Source: CAWGJF01 sp963822905
Lineage (GTDB): Bacteria; Bacteroidota; Ignavibacteria; Ignavibacteriales; Ignavibacteriaceae
Length of the DNA: 64,000 nt
Direction of reading: 5' to 3'
Assembly: GCA_963822905.1 (NCBI GenBank)
Contig: CAWGJF010000001.1
Location: forward strand, 806,001 to 870,000
In this document: positions 9,390-18,224 of the stretch, one piece after another
How the letters are laid out: each line of letters opens with the position of its first letter
Numbering within the stretch: position 1 is the stretch's first letter
Notes under the pieces: generated by a model
Database searches by the model: none
Told to the model about the DNA's origin: nothing
What the model saw: only the letters and a program-made list of their open reading frames with translations
Translations under genes and position numbers: made by a program

Positions 9390-12300
9390 TACAAACGAGA
9401 CAAGAATTTTAATTGTTGAAGATGATGCGATTGTTGCAACTCATCTTAAAATATTAGTTAAGAGAATGGGATTCAGTATTCTTGGTCCGGTCTTTTCAGG
9501 TGAAGAAGCAGTTGAAAAGGCTATAGAAGAAAATCCGTCTGTAATTTTGATGGATATAAAATTGAAAGGATCAATCAACGGAATTGAAGCAGCCGAACAA
9601 ATTAATCAAAAAGCTGATATCCCTATTATTTATTTAACTGCTTACACTGATGACGAAATAATTGAAAAATGTAAAGCTACAAATCCTTATGGATTCTTAT
9701 CAAAACCTGTTCGCGAAAAAGAATTGTTTGCAAGCATAGAAACGGCAGTTTATAAATCCTCAACTGATAGGACATTACGACATTTGTACCAGTTGCTCAA
9801 TGCAATCCGTCAAATAGATAAACTAATAGCAAATGAAAGAAACGCTGATAAACTTTTATTTCAAGCTTGTGAAATACTCACACAAACAAAGGATTATCCA
9901 GCAGTACATATTCTTACAAAACAAAATCTTGAAAATTTACCAGTAGCTTTCTCTCAAAAATTTTCAAGGTTAAAGAATATTGAAAAGAACGGAGATTCCT
10001 TAACGGAAATATTTTATGATGGGCTCATTGATAGATATCAAAATGAAAAGATTACTTTGTTAAATGGAAATGACACTGAAGATATTTTTAATCGGCTTTT
10101 CAATTCAGGAAACGCTGCTGAATATTCCATTGCCATTTGTCCGTTTTTATATAATAAAAACCAGATTGGATTTCTCGTTGTTACTAATCAATTGGATAGT
10201 TTTGATTCTGAAGAGACAGAATTACTTAAAACTTTAGCAGAAGACCTCGCATTTGCCCTTCATAATATTACACTTGATGAGGAACGAGTAAAAGCTGAGC
10301 AGTCATTACAGGAGCGTGAAAATTATTACAGAACTCTTCTTCATAGCATGCATGAAGATATATTGGTTATTGATAAGGATTATACAATTGTTGACACTAA
10401 TAATGCTGTAATGAAAACTACTTCTCAATTAACAAAAGATATAATCGGGAAAAAGTGTCATGAGGCTGCATACAATTTTGATTCTCCATGCAGCCAATCC
10501 GGGGAAGATTGTGGTCTTGAAAAAGTTTTTGAAACAGGCAAGCCCCAGTACAGTCATCACATTCATAGAACGATTGATAACTCATTGGTTCATGTTGATA
10601 TACTTTATTCACCTATTAAAGATAAATCTGGAAATGTTATTCAGGTTATAGAATCAATCAGGGATGTTACGTCAGTTGTTTCAACAAGAGAAGCCCTTTC
10701 ACAGAGTGAAGAAAGAATAAAACAAATTGCAGAAAATATCGATATAGTGCTTTTTACCTTTCAGAGTAAAAATGGTGAAGAGGAAATAACCTACCTTAGC
10801 CCTGCTTTTGAAAAAACATGGGGCATCGAAAGAAAGAAAATTATTGAAAATAAAAATTTGTTTTTTGATTCAATTATTTCTGATGACTTATTGAAAGTAA
10901 AGGATTGCATCAAGGAGGCAAAACGAGTTGAAAATTATGTTAAAAAAATTGAATACAGGATAATTAAGCCGGATAAAAGTATACGCTGGATAAGTTCAGA
11001 AATCAAATCAGTTAGGAATTCTTTTAATGGTTCAACAAACATAATCGGGATTGCTGAAGATATTACAGAGCGTAATATTACTCGTGTTAAACTTGAGCGT
11101 TCAGAACAGGATTACAAAAACCTATTTGAACATGCTCATGATCCGATCGTAATTTTTGAGTTTAGTACCGGAATTATTTTAAATACTAATAAAAAAGCAG
11201 TAGATGCTTTCGGTTATACAAAAGAGGAACTAACTGGCAAATCATACTTTGATTTATGTTTGAACCCTGATTTACTCAAAGAAAAAATTACTAACCTTGA
11301 ATCAAACAAAAACCTGTCCTCGTTTGAACTAGATGCCGTCAGGAAAAATAAATCATTAATAATATTTGAAATAAATTTGTCTCTAACAGATTATCATGGC
11401 AAAAAAGCATGCGTATCACTTAACAGGGACATTTCATTCAGGAAGCAGGCAGAAAAAGAATTAAGAGTACTTTCAGAAATAGTAAAACAGAGTCCGGACT
11501 CAGTAATACTAACAGATTTTGAAGGAAGAATAGAATATGTTAATCCACGATTTACTGAAAGTACAGGATTCGACTATGATGAAGTTGTTGGCAAAGTCCC
11601 AAGATTATTGGAACCAGGTACAAATGGGAATATTGAAAATTCGGAAATGTGGAGTGCAATTAAAAATGGATTTGTGTGGAAAGGCGAATTTATAAATCTA
11701 AAGAAAGATAGCGAACCGTATTGGGCTTCGGTTATTATTTCTCCGGTTAAAAATGATAGTGGGGAAATATCACGTTTCCTTCTGCTTGAACAGGATGTGA
11801 CTCATAAAAAAGAACTTGAGATAGAATTAAAACTTGCTCTGACTAAATCAAAAGAAATAAACGAATTTAAAACCCATTTGCTTGGAAACCTTAATCATGA
11901 AATCCGAACCCCAATGAATTCTATTATTGGGTTTGCTCAAATTATGGGTGAGGAAACAAAAGATTCTTCTGTTCAGGATATGTCTGATAAAATTATAAAA
12001 TCTAGTTACAGATTGTTGAATACTTTAAATTCGATTATAGAATTATCCGACCTGGAATCTGAAAGAATCAAAGTTCATAATACTGAAATTGATCTTACTG
12101 ACCTGATTAAATACCTGGATTATTCATACAAAAAAACCGTTGAAGAAAAAAATCTTAAGTTTGAAATAGAAATAAAAAAGGAAAATCTTGTCATTTCATC
12201 AGACGAAAAATTATTAGAACAGGTAATTAAGAACCTGATGGAGAATGCGATAAAATATACTGAAAAAGGTATAATTAAGATTGAGCTTGATGACTTCATT

Positions 12301-12987
12301 GATGATGCTGAAAAATCATTTGCAGTTTTGAGTGTCAGTGATACAGGTATAGGAATTCCAAATCAAAACAGAGAATTTATTTTTGATGCATTCAGACAAG
12401 CAAGTGAAGGAGTGAAAAGAAGATACCAGGGATCAGGACTCGGATTAACGATTGCTCAAAAAATGATGAAGCTGCTAAACGGTAGAATTGAACTTGAAAG
12501 CAAAGAAGGTGTTGGATCTAAATTTTCGGTATATATACCTTTGCCAAAAAATAACATAATTCCGAAAAAAATAATTTCTGGAGCAAATAATAAATCTGAG
12601 AAAAAAGAAAGCAGTGGATTACCCAAACTTCTTATTGTAGAAGATTATATGATGAATGTTGATATTATGAAATATTTTCTGAATGATCTTGCTATTATCA
12701 GACATGCAACAAGTTACGAAGAAACTTTGAATCAAATTAATGAACAAGATTTTGATATCATTTTAATGGATATAATTCTTAAAGATAGTGAAAGCGGACT
12801 CGAATTAATGAAAATGATAAGGGAAATAAAGCATTACAAACATATTCCCATTATCGCTATTACAGGTTATACAGCAGCAGAGGACCAGGAGGTTTTTATT
12901 AATGAAGGATTCACCGGATTTTTAGCAAAACCCTTCGATAAAAATCAATTGCGGGATGTAATTATCCAGAATATTTATGTCCACTAA
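9379..12987 (+). CDS. Hybrid histidine kinase: REC-GAF-PAS-HisKA-HATPase-REC
   Basis: About 1202 residues. The order is an N-terminal receiver (about 8-125, acceptor in VILMDIKLKG), a GAF-like region (about 140-305), four or five PAS domains (about 310-815), a kinase core with His840 in NLNHEIRTPM, an N box ENAIKYT, G1 DTGIGIP and G2 GSGLGLTIA, then a second receiver (IVEDYMMN, ILMDIIL, AKPFD). The first receiver may take phosphate from the HisKA_2 kinase just upstream, making a two-kinase cascade; this is inference. I chose the ATG at 9379; an in-frame TTG three codons earlier (9370) is also possible. The start overlaps the previous gene by 11 bp. Confidence 0.9.
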   Translation: MKNNTNETRILIVEDDAIVATHLKILVKRMGFSILGPVFSGEEAVEKAIEENPSVILMDIKLKGSINGIEAAEQINQKADIPIIYLTAYTDDEIIEKCKATNPYGFLSKPVREKELFASIETAVYKSSTDRTLRHLYQLLNAIRQIDKLIANERNADKLLFQACEILTQTKDYPAVHILTKQNLENLPVAFSQKFSRLKNIEKNGDSLTEIFYDGLIDRYQNEKITLLNGNDTEDIFNRLFNSGNAAEYSIAICPFLYNKNQIGFLVVTNQLDSFDSEETELLKTLAEDLAFALHNITLDEERVKAEQSLQERENYYRTLLHSMHEDILVIDKDYTIVDTNNAVMKTTSQLTKDIIGKKCHEAAYNFDSPCSQSGEDCGLEKVFETGKPQYSHHIHRTIDNSLVHVDILYSPIKDKSGNVIQVIESIRDVTSVVSTREALSQSEERIKQIAENIDIVLFTFQSKNGEEEITYLSPAFEKTWGIERKKIIENKNLFFDSIISDDLLKVKDCIKEAKRVENYVKKIEYRIIKPDKSIRWISSEIKSVRNSFNGSTNIIGIAEDITERNITRVKLERSEQDYKNLFEHAHDPIVIFEFSTGIILNTNKKAVDAFGYTKEELTGKSYFDLCLNPDLLKEKITNLESNKNLSSFELDAVRKNKSLIIFEINLSLTDYHGKKACVSLNRDISFRKQAEKELRVLSEIVKQSPDSVILTDFEGRIEYVNPRFTESTGFDYDEVVGKVPRLLEPGTNGNIENSEMWSAIKNGFVWKGEFINLKKDSEPYWASVIISPVKNDSGEISRFLLLEQDVTHKKELEIELKLALTKSKEINEFKTHLLGNLNHEIRTPMNSIIGFAQIMGEETKDSSVQDMSDKIIKSSYRLLNTLNSIIELSDLESERIKVHNTEIDLTDLIKYLDYSYKKTVEEKNLKFEIEIKKENLVISSDEKLLEQVIKNLMENAIKYTEKGIIKIELDDFIDDAEKSFAVLSVSDTGIGIPNQNREFIFDAFRQASEGVKRRYQGSGLGLTIAQKMMKLLNGRIELESKEGVGSKFSVYIPLPKNNIIPKKIISGANNKSEKKESSGLPKLLIVEDYMMNVDIMKYFLNDLAIIRHATSYEETLNQINEQDFDIILMDIILKDSESGLELMKMIREIKHYKHIPIIAITGYTAAEDQEVFINEGFTGFLAKPFDKNQLRDVIIQNIYVH

Positions 12988-13047
12988 ATATTTTGATTGG
13001 ATTCTGCCTTCCTGAATACATCTTACCATTATCTCTTTCTTGTTACT

Positions 13048-13066
13048 TAACTTAGATTTTAAGTTA
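13048..13066 (+). terminator. Weak hairpin downstream of the hybrid kinase gene
   Basis: TAACTTA and TAAGTTA form a perfect 7-bp stem around a 5-base loop, followed by GATTTTTC. The stem is AT-only, so termination here is only plausible. The rest of 12988-13273 holds no convincing open frame. Confidence 0.3.
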
Positions 13067-13273
13067 GATTTTTCAATAACTGAATAGTTGTTATTACTAA
13101 ACTAATCCTAAAGTATTTTATTATTTGAAGTTTTCAATACAGATAAATTACCATACGGGTAAAATATTACTGCCAATTATGTCGTATGAAAGTAAAAATT
13201 ACAGAGTAAACTGATTTGTAAAAAAATATGTTAAATGACTGACAAAATTGTTTGTTTCATCTGACAATTCTGG

Positions 13274-13289
13274 TGGCACCATACTTGTA
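13274..13289 (+). promoter_or_regulatory. Sigma-54-like promoter upstream of a small membrane protein
   Basis: TGGCAC, five bases, then TTGTA match the sigma-54 pattern TGGCAC-N5-TTGCA, with the -24 GG and the -12 position separated by the required 12 bases; the -12 dinucleotide is GT rather than GC. The small gene starts 47 bp further on with a strong AAAGGAGA ribosome site, a sensible spacing. Confidence 0.35.
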
Positions 13290-13335
13290 AAATTCTCTCT
13301 AAAGTCAGTAAAATTTAGAAAGGAGACAATCGATA

Positions 13336-13452
13336 ATGGGAGTTACAGAAATATTTGTTATAAGTTTTCTGGTTCTTCTAGGATTCCTTGCTTACAGTAA
13401 TTCAAAAAAAGTGTCTAGGGAATTAAAAAGAATGGGTGCGGATAAATTATAA
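13336..13452 (+). CDS. Small single-pass membrane protein (38 residues)
   Basis: The frame runs from an ATG with a strong ribosome-binding site (AAAGGAGA, about 10 bases upstream) to a TAA and is followed by a clear hairpin terminator at 13472-13506. The product begins with a hydrophobic segment of about 18 residues (TEIFVISFLVLLGFLAY) and ends in a basic tail with SNSKKVSRELKRMG, predicting one membrane helix with a positive cytoplasmic end. The family is not recognised. The combination of ribosome site, terminator and a possible sigma-54 promoter makes it a credible real gene although very short. Confidence 0.6.
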   Translation: MGVTEIFVISFLVLLGFLAYSNSKKVSRELKRMGADKL

Positions 13453-13471
13453 AATGAAAGTATTATAAAAG

Positions 13472-13506
13472 AGATCAATCAATTTTTTTGGTTGATCTTT
13501 TTTTTT
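13472..13506 (+). terminator. Intrinsic terminator of the 38-residue protein gene
   Basis: AGATCAA (13472-13478) pairs with TTGATCT (13492-13498) and is followed by a run of T to 13506. The convergent rpiA gene ends inside the stem. Confidence 0.7.
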
Positions 13507-14173
13507 GCCTGTTCAGAACTTTGCAATCATTTCCTTTCCCAATTATAACAACATCTGCAATATTTATAAATAAGCCGGTTTCTACTACCCCAGGTAATAA
13601 ATGTAATTGTGTGTTCATTTCTTGCGGATTTTCAATCTCATTCAAATTGATATCTATAATGTAATGATTTCCGTCTGTCACAAATCTTTTTCCATTGTTT
13701 TCTCTGAATTGTGGTTTAAAACCGGAATCCATGAATTTTTCGAGTAAATGTTTTGCTCCAAATGGTACAACCTCGACAGGGAGTGGAAACTTCCCGAGTT
13801 TATTAACAATTTTTCCGGAATCAACAATCCAGATATTTTTTGAAGATTGGCAGGCAATTATCTTTTCATAAAGTAAAGCTCCGCCGCCACCTTTAATTCC
13901 ATTTAGTTCAGAATCAACTTCGTCAGCTCCGTCAATTGTAAGATCAATATTTTCAACTGAGTTAAAATCAACCACATTAATTTTTAATGATTTTGCTAAT
14001 TCAGTTGTTATAGATGATGTTGAAACAGCAGTGATTTTCAACCCTTGTTTGACACGTTCAGCTAGTTTTGCAACCATAAACCTGACGGTTGAACCAGTTC
14101 CAAGTCCTATAAGCATTCCGTCTTCTACGTAGTTAATTGAATATTCTGCAGCAATTTGTTTTTCGTTCATCAT
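13475..14173 (-). CDS. rpiA: Ribose-5-phosphate isomerase A
   Basis: 232 residues, normal for RpiA. It interconverts ribose-5-phosphate and ribulose-5-phosphate. Family motifs are IGLGTGSTVRFMV (about 21-33), the catalytic region DGADEVD (about 81-87) and KGGGGALLYEK (about 93-104). It completes the pentose phosphate genes found at 28.9-35.5 kb, but is encoded separately and on the other strand. Its last codons lie within the terminator of the convergent small gene. It is divergent from the PLP enzyme gene at 14254. Confidence 0.95.
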   Translation of the reverse strand: MMNEKQIAAEYSINYVEDGMLIGLGTGSTVRFMVAKLAERVKQGLKITAVSTSSITTELAKSLKINVVDFNSVENIDLTIDGADEVDSELNGIKGGGGALLYEKIIACQSSKNIWIVDSGKIVNKLGKFPLPVEVVPFGAKHLLEKFMDSGFKPQFRENNGKRFVTDGNHYIIDINLNEIENPQEMNTQLHLLPGVVETGLFINIADVVIIGKGNDCKVLNRQKKRSTKKID

Positions 14174-14198
14174 TAAAAAATTAATTATTAAGAATAAC

Positions 14199-14226
14199 TT
14201 GTTTAAAAATCATTTATTTAAATTTG
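14199..14226 (+). promoter_or_regulatory. Possible Bacteroidota-type promoter
   Basis: TTG at 14199-14201 and TAAATTTG at 14219-14226 fit the -33 TTG and -7 TAnnTTTG pattern of the Bacteroidota primary sigma factor, with 17 bases between. It lies in the 80-bp divergent spacer and would drive the PLP enzyme gene, whose ribosome site AAGGGAG follows. Confidence 0.35.
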
Positions 14227-14253
14227 GTAATCAAATTTTAAGGGAGATTTTTT

Positions 14254-15462
14254 ATGCATCACTTCGATCCAAGCACAGAGTTACAGGACTACCTGGTATT
14301 CGGTGAATACGGGGATGTGAATCCGTCGATTACTGATTCATCAACTTATACATTTCTTAATCCTCAAACCATGGAGGACTTATTTGAAAACGAAAAAGAA
14401 GGGTGTTTCCTTTATTCCAGACACTGGAATCCGACAAATAAATATCTTGCAGATGCGCTTGCAAAATTAGAAAATACTGAATCAGCTATTGTTACTTCTT
14501 CCGGTATGTCGGCAATTTCCTGCACAGCTTTACAGATTTGTAGTACCGGGGATGAAATCATTTCAAGCCGCACAATTTATGGTGGAACTTATGCATTCTT
14601 TAAAAACTTTCTTCCCAGGTTTGGGATCTCAGTTAAGTTTGTTAACATAAAAGATCTTGAAGCAGTTAATAAAAGTATTACTAAAAAAACAAAAATGATC
14701 TACTGTGAATCAATCAGCAATCCATTGCTTGAAGTTGCTGATATTCCTCAACTGTCTGAGATTGCGAAGTTAAATAACATAAAGCTTGTAGTTGATAATA
14801 CATTCAGCCCGATTTTGTTGACACCCCATCAGCTTGGGGCAGATGTTGTTATTCATAGCCTCACAAAATTCATAAATGGTACTAGCGACTGCGTAGCCGG
14901 CTGCGTTTGTTCCGATAATGAATTTATACACAAGTTAACAGATATAAATTCAGGAGCATCAATGCTGCTTGGACCTGTGCTCGATAGTTTCCGTGCCGCG
15001 AGCATTTTGAAAAATATTCATTCATTGCACATACGTATTAAAAAGCATTCCGAAAATGCACAGTATATTGCGGAACATTTAAATGAGCTTGGTATTAGAG
15101 TTATATATCCAGGCTTGAAAGAAAATAAAGAGCACGAAATAATGAAAGAATTAATGAATGATGGTTTTGGATTTGGCGGAATGATTACAATTGATGCCGG
15201 TGATGCTGAAACTGGCGATAAGCTAATGGAAAATATGCAAAATGAAAAAGTAGGTTATCTTGCAGTAAGTCTTGGATATTTTAAAACTTTGTTCAGTTCA
15301 CCGGGGCACAGTACTTCTTCTGAAATTCCCAAAGAAGAACAGGAAGAAATCGGACTGAGTGATGGATTGATAAGGTTCTCAATGGGGCTTGATAATAATA
15401 TTCAAAAAACCTTTGAGCGAATTAAAAAATGTGTTATCGAGACTGGAGTTTTAAAAGTTTAA
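14254..15462 (+). CDS. Cys/Met metabolism PLP-dependent enzyme (gamma-lyase/synthase family)
   Basis: 402 residues, the usual length for the trans-sulfuration family. It includes SRHWNPTNKYLADALA (substrate-site Tyr/Arg equivalents), SSGMSAIS binding PLP phosphate, the aspartate in VVDNTFSP, and the Schiff-base Lys205 in HSLTKFING. Members include methionine gamma-lyase, cystathionine gamma-lyase and O-acetylhomoserine sulfhydrylase. TSDCVAG after the lysine resembles gamma-lyases, but the sequence does not settle the substrate. No sulphur genes are nearby. It is preceded by a good ribosome site and ends in FSMGLD...IKKCV typical of the family. Confidence 0.85.
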   Translation: MHHFDPSTELQDYLVFGEYGDVNPSITDSSTYTFLNPQTMEDLFENEKEGCFLYSRHWNPTNKYLADALAKLENTESAIVTSSGMSAISCTALQICSTGDEIISSRTIYGGTYAFFKNFLPRFGISVKFVNIKDLEAVNKSITKKTKMIYCESISNPLLEVADIPQLSEIAKLNNIKLVVDNTFSPILLTPHQLGADVVIHSLTKFINGTSDCVAGCVCSDNEFIHKLTDINSGASMLLGPVLDSFRAASILKNIHSLHIRIKKHSENAQYIAEHLNELGIRVIYPGLKENKEHEIMKELMNDGFGFGGMITIDAGDAETGDKLMENMQNEKVGYLAVSLGYFKTLFSSPGHSTSSEIPKEEQEEIGLSDGLIRFSMGLDNNIQKTFERIKKCVIETGVLKV

Positions 15463-15473
15463 AAAATAGAACC

Positions 15474-15674
15474 TTATTTTTTAAACAACCAGAGTATTAA
15501 AGAAATCAACAGACTGATAATTATCATTGTTGTAAGAGGAATGAAAATTTTGAAATTCGGTTTGTCGATGATGATATCACCGGGAAGTTTTCCAAATGGT
15601 AGTTTTGATAACCAGGGCCATAATAATCCTGCAAGAACTATTATTGTCCCAATAATTAAAAGATTCCTTTGCAT
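15474..15674 (-). CDS. DUF2905-family small membrane protein
   Basis: 66 residues. Two membrane segments (about 4-22 and 46-63) flank the conserved loop LPFGKLPGDIIIDKPNFKIF and the second helix begins with PLTTMIIISLLISL, which is the DUF2905 signature. Function is unknown. It ends 11 bp from the convergent PLP enzyme gene and is divergent from the kinase at 15730. Confidence 0.85.
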   Translation of the reverse strand: MQRNLLIIGTIIVLAGLLWPWLSKLPFGKLPGDIIIDKPNFKIFIPLTTMIIISLLISLILWLFKK

Positions 15675-15729
15675 TTGATTAAATAAATTTATTATCCAAT
15701 TGATCTATCGAAAATAAAAAATTGCTGAG

Positions 15730-17313
15730 ATGAATAAAACCACAAAGAGAATTGGGTTTATTTTATTAGTTATCATTTTACTGCCCACAGCCGTTTTCAT
15801 AATTAACGAGATAGTTTCTCTTAATAACAATGAAAAGATAATCAAACGGATTTATACTGATCAGCTTGAAGCGATACTTTATTCTGTGAACCAATATTCT
15901 GAAGATGTCGTTAGCAGTTGGGCAAAAAGAATAAATGAATTTTTAGATGAATCCCATAAAACAACTCTAAAATTTGGAATTAAAAAAGTAGATAGCCTTT
16001 ACGATGAGTTTCCTTCATTAATGATGATCTGTATTGCAGATAGTATTAGTGATAAAAACATTGAAATACTTAAACCGACCAATGAATCAAGCATTATCAA
16101 GGTCGACAAAAATGATATCCTTCCCAAACTTCGTGTTATCCTGTCTAAAAACGAGACTGTTTTAAAAAGATTAATTACATATAAGCGGGGAGGTTACAGC
16201 AAACTCGAACCCTTAAATACTGATTCACTATCTGATGTTGCTTTACTTGCCTTTATTGATGATTATTCCACTTTGAAAAACAGGATAATCTGCCTGGTAA
16301 TTGATCCTAAAGTTTTTATACAGCAAATACTTTCGTCAAAAATTCAGGAAACTGCAAGAAGTGAATTTGTAATTTCTATTGTGAATCCTTCGGTTAAATT
16401 CCGGTTTAATTCAACTCTTGATTATGATGAAAGAGATATTCAACAGCAAAGACCTCTATGGATTTTCCCTGATTTTAATATTGGTATTTCGTTAGTTGGA
16501 AAAACAATTGATGATCTGGTAAAAGAAAGAATAACCGGAAATATTTTGCTGATTGGACTTGTAACACTCGTTTTAATTGCCGGTGCATGGTTCATATTCA
16601 GAAATATCAAAAAAGAAATGCAGCTTGCTCAAATAAAATCTGATTTTGTGAGTAATGTTTCCCACGAATTACGTACACCGCTTTCGTTAATAAGTATGTT
16701 TTCGGAAACGCTTGAACTTGACAGGGTGAAAACCGAAGAGAAGAAAAGAGAATATTATTCAATCATAAGCCAGGAAGCGAACCGGCTTGGAAGAATAGTA
16801 AACACAATACTTAGCTTTTCAAAAATGGAAGCGGGAAAGCGGCAGTTTAATATGACAGATGCATACATTAATGATATTGTTGAAACAGTATATCGATCAT
16901 ACCAATTTCATCTTGAGCAGAAAGGATTTAAACTTATCCTTGAAAAAGATGAAACAATTCCGATATTGAAAGTTGATGAAGAAGCGGTATCCGAAGCACT
17001 TGTTAACCTTGTTGATAATGCTGTTAAATACAGCGACCAGCAAAAAATTATTACCGTTCGAACTGGAAAAAAAGATAATTATGCTTTTATAGAAGTTGAA
17101 GATAAAGGAATGGGAATCGAGCAGAAAGATCAGAAAAAAATATTCGAAAAATTTTTCAGGGTAAGTTCAGGTAATATTCATAATGTTAAAGGTTCCGGAC
17201 TCGGTTTGAGTATTGTAAAACATATTATGGATGCGCATAATGGTAATATTGAATTAACAAGTGAAATGAATAAAGGAAGTAAGTTTCGGTTGATTTTTCC
17301 ATCGAGCAATTAA
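15730..17313 (+). CDS. Membrane sensor histidine kinase
   Basis: 527 residues. A first membrane helix (about 8-27) and a second (about 273-292) enclose a sensory domain of about 245 residues without a recognised family. The cytoplasmic core has His312 in NVSHELRTPLSL, N box NLVDNAVKYS, G1 DKGMGIE, F box and G2 GSGLGLSIVKHI, typical of PhoR/EnvZ-like kinases. The gene for its OmpR-type regulator starts 17 bp downstream, so this is a classical two-component pair. The signal is unknown. Confidence 0.92.
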   Translation: MNKTTKRIGFILLVIILLPTAVFIINEIVSLNNNEKIIKRIYTDQLEAILYSVNQYSEDVVSSWAKRINEFLDESHKTTLKFGIKKVDSLYDEFPSLMMICIADSISDKNIEILKPTNESSIIKVDKNDILPKLRVILSKNETVLKRLITYKRGGYSKLEPLNTDSLSDVALLAFIDDYSTLKNRIICLVIDPKVFIQQILSSKIQETARSEFVISIVNPSVKFRFNSTLDYDERDIQQQRPLWIFPDFNIGISLVGKTIDDLVKERITGNILLIGLVTLVLIAGAWFIFRNIKKEMQLAQIKSDFVSNVSHELRTPLSLISMFSETLELDRVKTEEKKREYYSIISQEANRLGRIVNTILSFSKMEAGKRQFNMTDAYINDIVETVYRSYQFHLEQKGFKLILEKDETIPILKVDEEAVSEALVNLVDNAVKYSDQQKIITVRTGKKDNYAFIEVEDKGMGIEQKDQKKIFEKFFRVSSGNIHNVKGSGLGLSIVKHIMDAHNGNIELTSEMNKGSKFRLIFPSSN

Positions 17314-17330
17314 AAGCTAAGGACTAAATT

Positions 17331-18014
17331 ATGTCTAAAATTCTAATCGTTGAAGACGAACCAAATATGCGTCTCGGGCTGAAAGATAACCTTGAGTTTG
17401 AAGGTTATGAAGTTGAGATAGCGGAAGAAGGTGAAAAAGCTTTAAAGAAGATAAGAGAAAATGAATATAACCTTGTTTTGCTTGATGTTATGCTGCCGAA
17501 AATTTCAGGATTTGATATTTGCAAAACAATAAGAAAAGAAGGAGTTCAAACTCCGGTAATACTATTAACAGCTAAGGGTGAGGAGATCGATAAAGTCCTC
17601 GGACTTGAGCTTGGGGCAGACGATTATGTTACCAAACCATTCAGTCTGCGGGAATTGCTTGCAAGAATAAAAGCAGTGCTGAGAAGAGGAGAAACTTCTT
17701 TACAAAGTGAATCATCTGATGCAAACATTGGAAAGCTTGTAGTGAACTTTAGCGGTTATGAAGCATACGACGATGGAGTGCCGGTTCAGATGTCGCACAA
17801 AGAATTTGAGATACTCCAGTTTTTATGGAAGAAAAGAAACTCGACTGTAAGCCGCGAGGATTTGCTGAATAATATCTGGGGTTATGAAGAAACTCCAACA
17901 ACAAGAACAGTTGATAATTTTATAGTGAAGTTAAGAAGCAGAATAGAAAAAGATCCAAACCATCCTAAAATTATTATTACAGTTCACGGAACAGGGTATA
18001 AGCTGGTGAGTTGA
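17331..18014 (+). CDS. OmpR/PhoB-family response regulator
   Basis: 227 residues. Receiver (about 3-118) with VEDEPN, acceptor Asp52 in LLDVMLP, and KPFSLREL; C-terminal winged-helix DNA-binding domain (about 130-225) with SHKEFEILQFL, SREDLLNNIWG and TVDNFIVKLRSRIE. It pairs with the kinase immediately upstream. The gene ends only 6 bp before the inverted repeat at 18020, which may mark the boundary of inserted DNA. Confidence 0.95.
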   Translation: MSKILIVEDEPNMRLGLKDNLEFEGYEVEIAEEGEKALKKIRENEYNLVLLDVMLPKISGFDICKTIRKEGVQTPVILLTAKGEEIDKVLGLELGADDYVTKPFSLRELLARIKAVLRRGETSLQSESSDANIGKLVVNFSGYEAYDDGVPVQMSHKEFEILQFLWKKRNSTVSREDLLNNIWGYEETPTTRTVDNFIVKLRSRIEKDPNHPKIIITVHGTGYKLVS

Positions 18015-18019
18015 AGAAT

Positions 18020-18207
18020 GCCTAACGGCGTGTTATGTTAAAACACAACAGCCGGCTCTGAGTTCTCATTTATTTTTATTTATTTAGAAGAAGTAACATC
18101 CTGTTATTCGTCGTCTTAAGCGACAAGAACTTTTTCGTTATAAATGAACCGGGCCGCATTCTTGCTGGACGCAATTTATTTTCTGCTGACATTGCACGCC
18201 GTTAGCC
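18020..18207 (-). repeat. Long nested inverted repeat, attC-like site A
   Basis: The ends GCCTAACGGCGTG (18020-18032) and CACGCCGTTAG (18195-18205) give an 11-bp perfect outer stem, with further matches beyond it. Inside is a second imperfect pair (GCCGGCTCTGAGTTC.. near 18050 with GAACCGGGCC near 18146) and at the centre a third around CTTAAG (18104-18129). On the minus strand the element ends in GTTAGGC, matching the attC consensus GTTRRRY. It lies 3' of the minus-strand genes of the accessory region. At 188 bp it is longer than typical attC sites, so the assignment is tentative. Confidence 0.5.
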
Positions 18208-18224
18208 GCGGTCACCGGTTCTGT

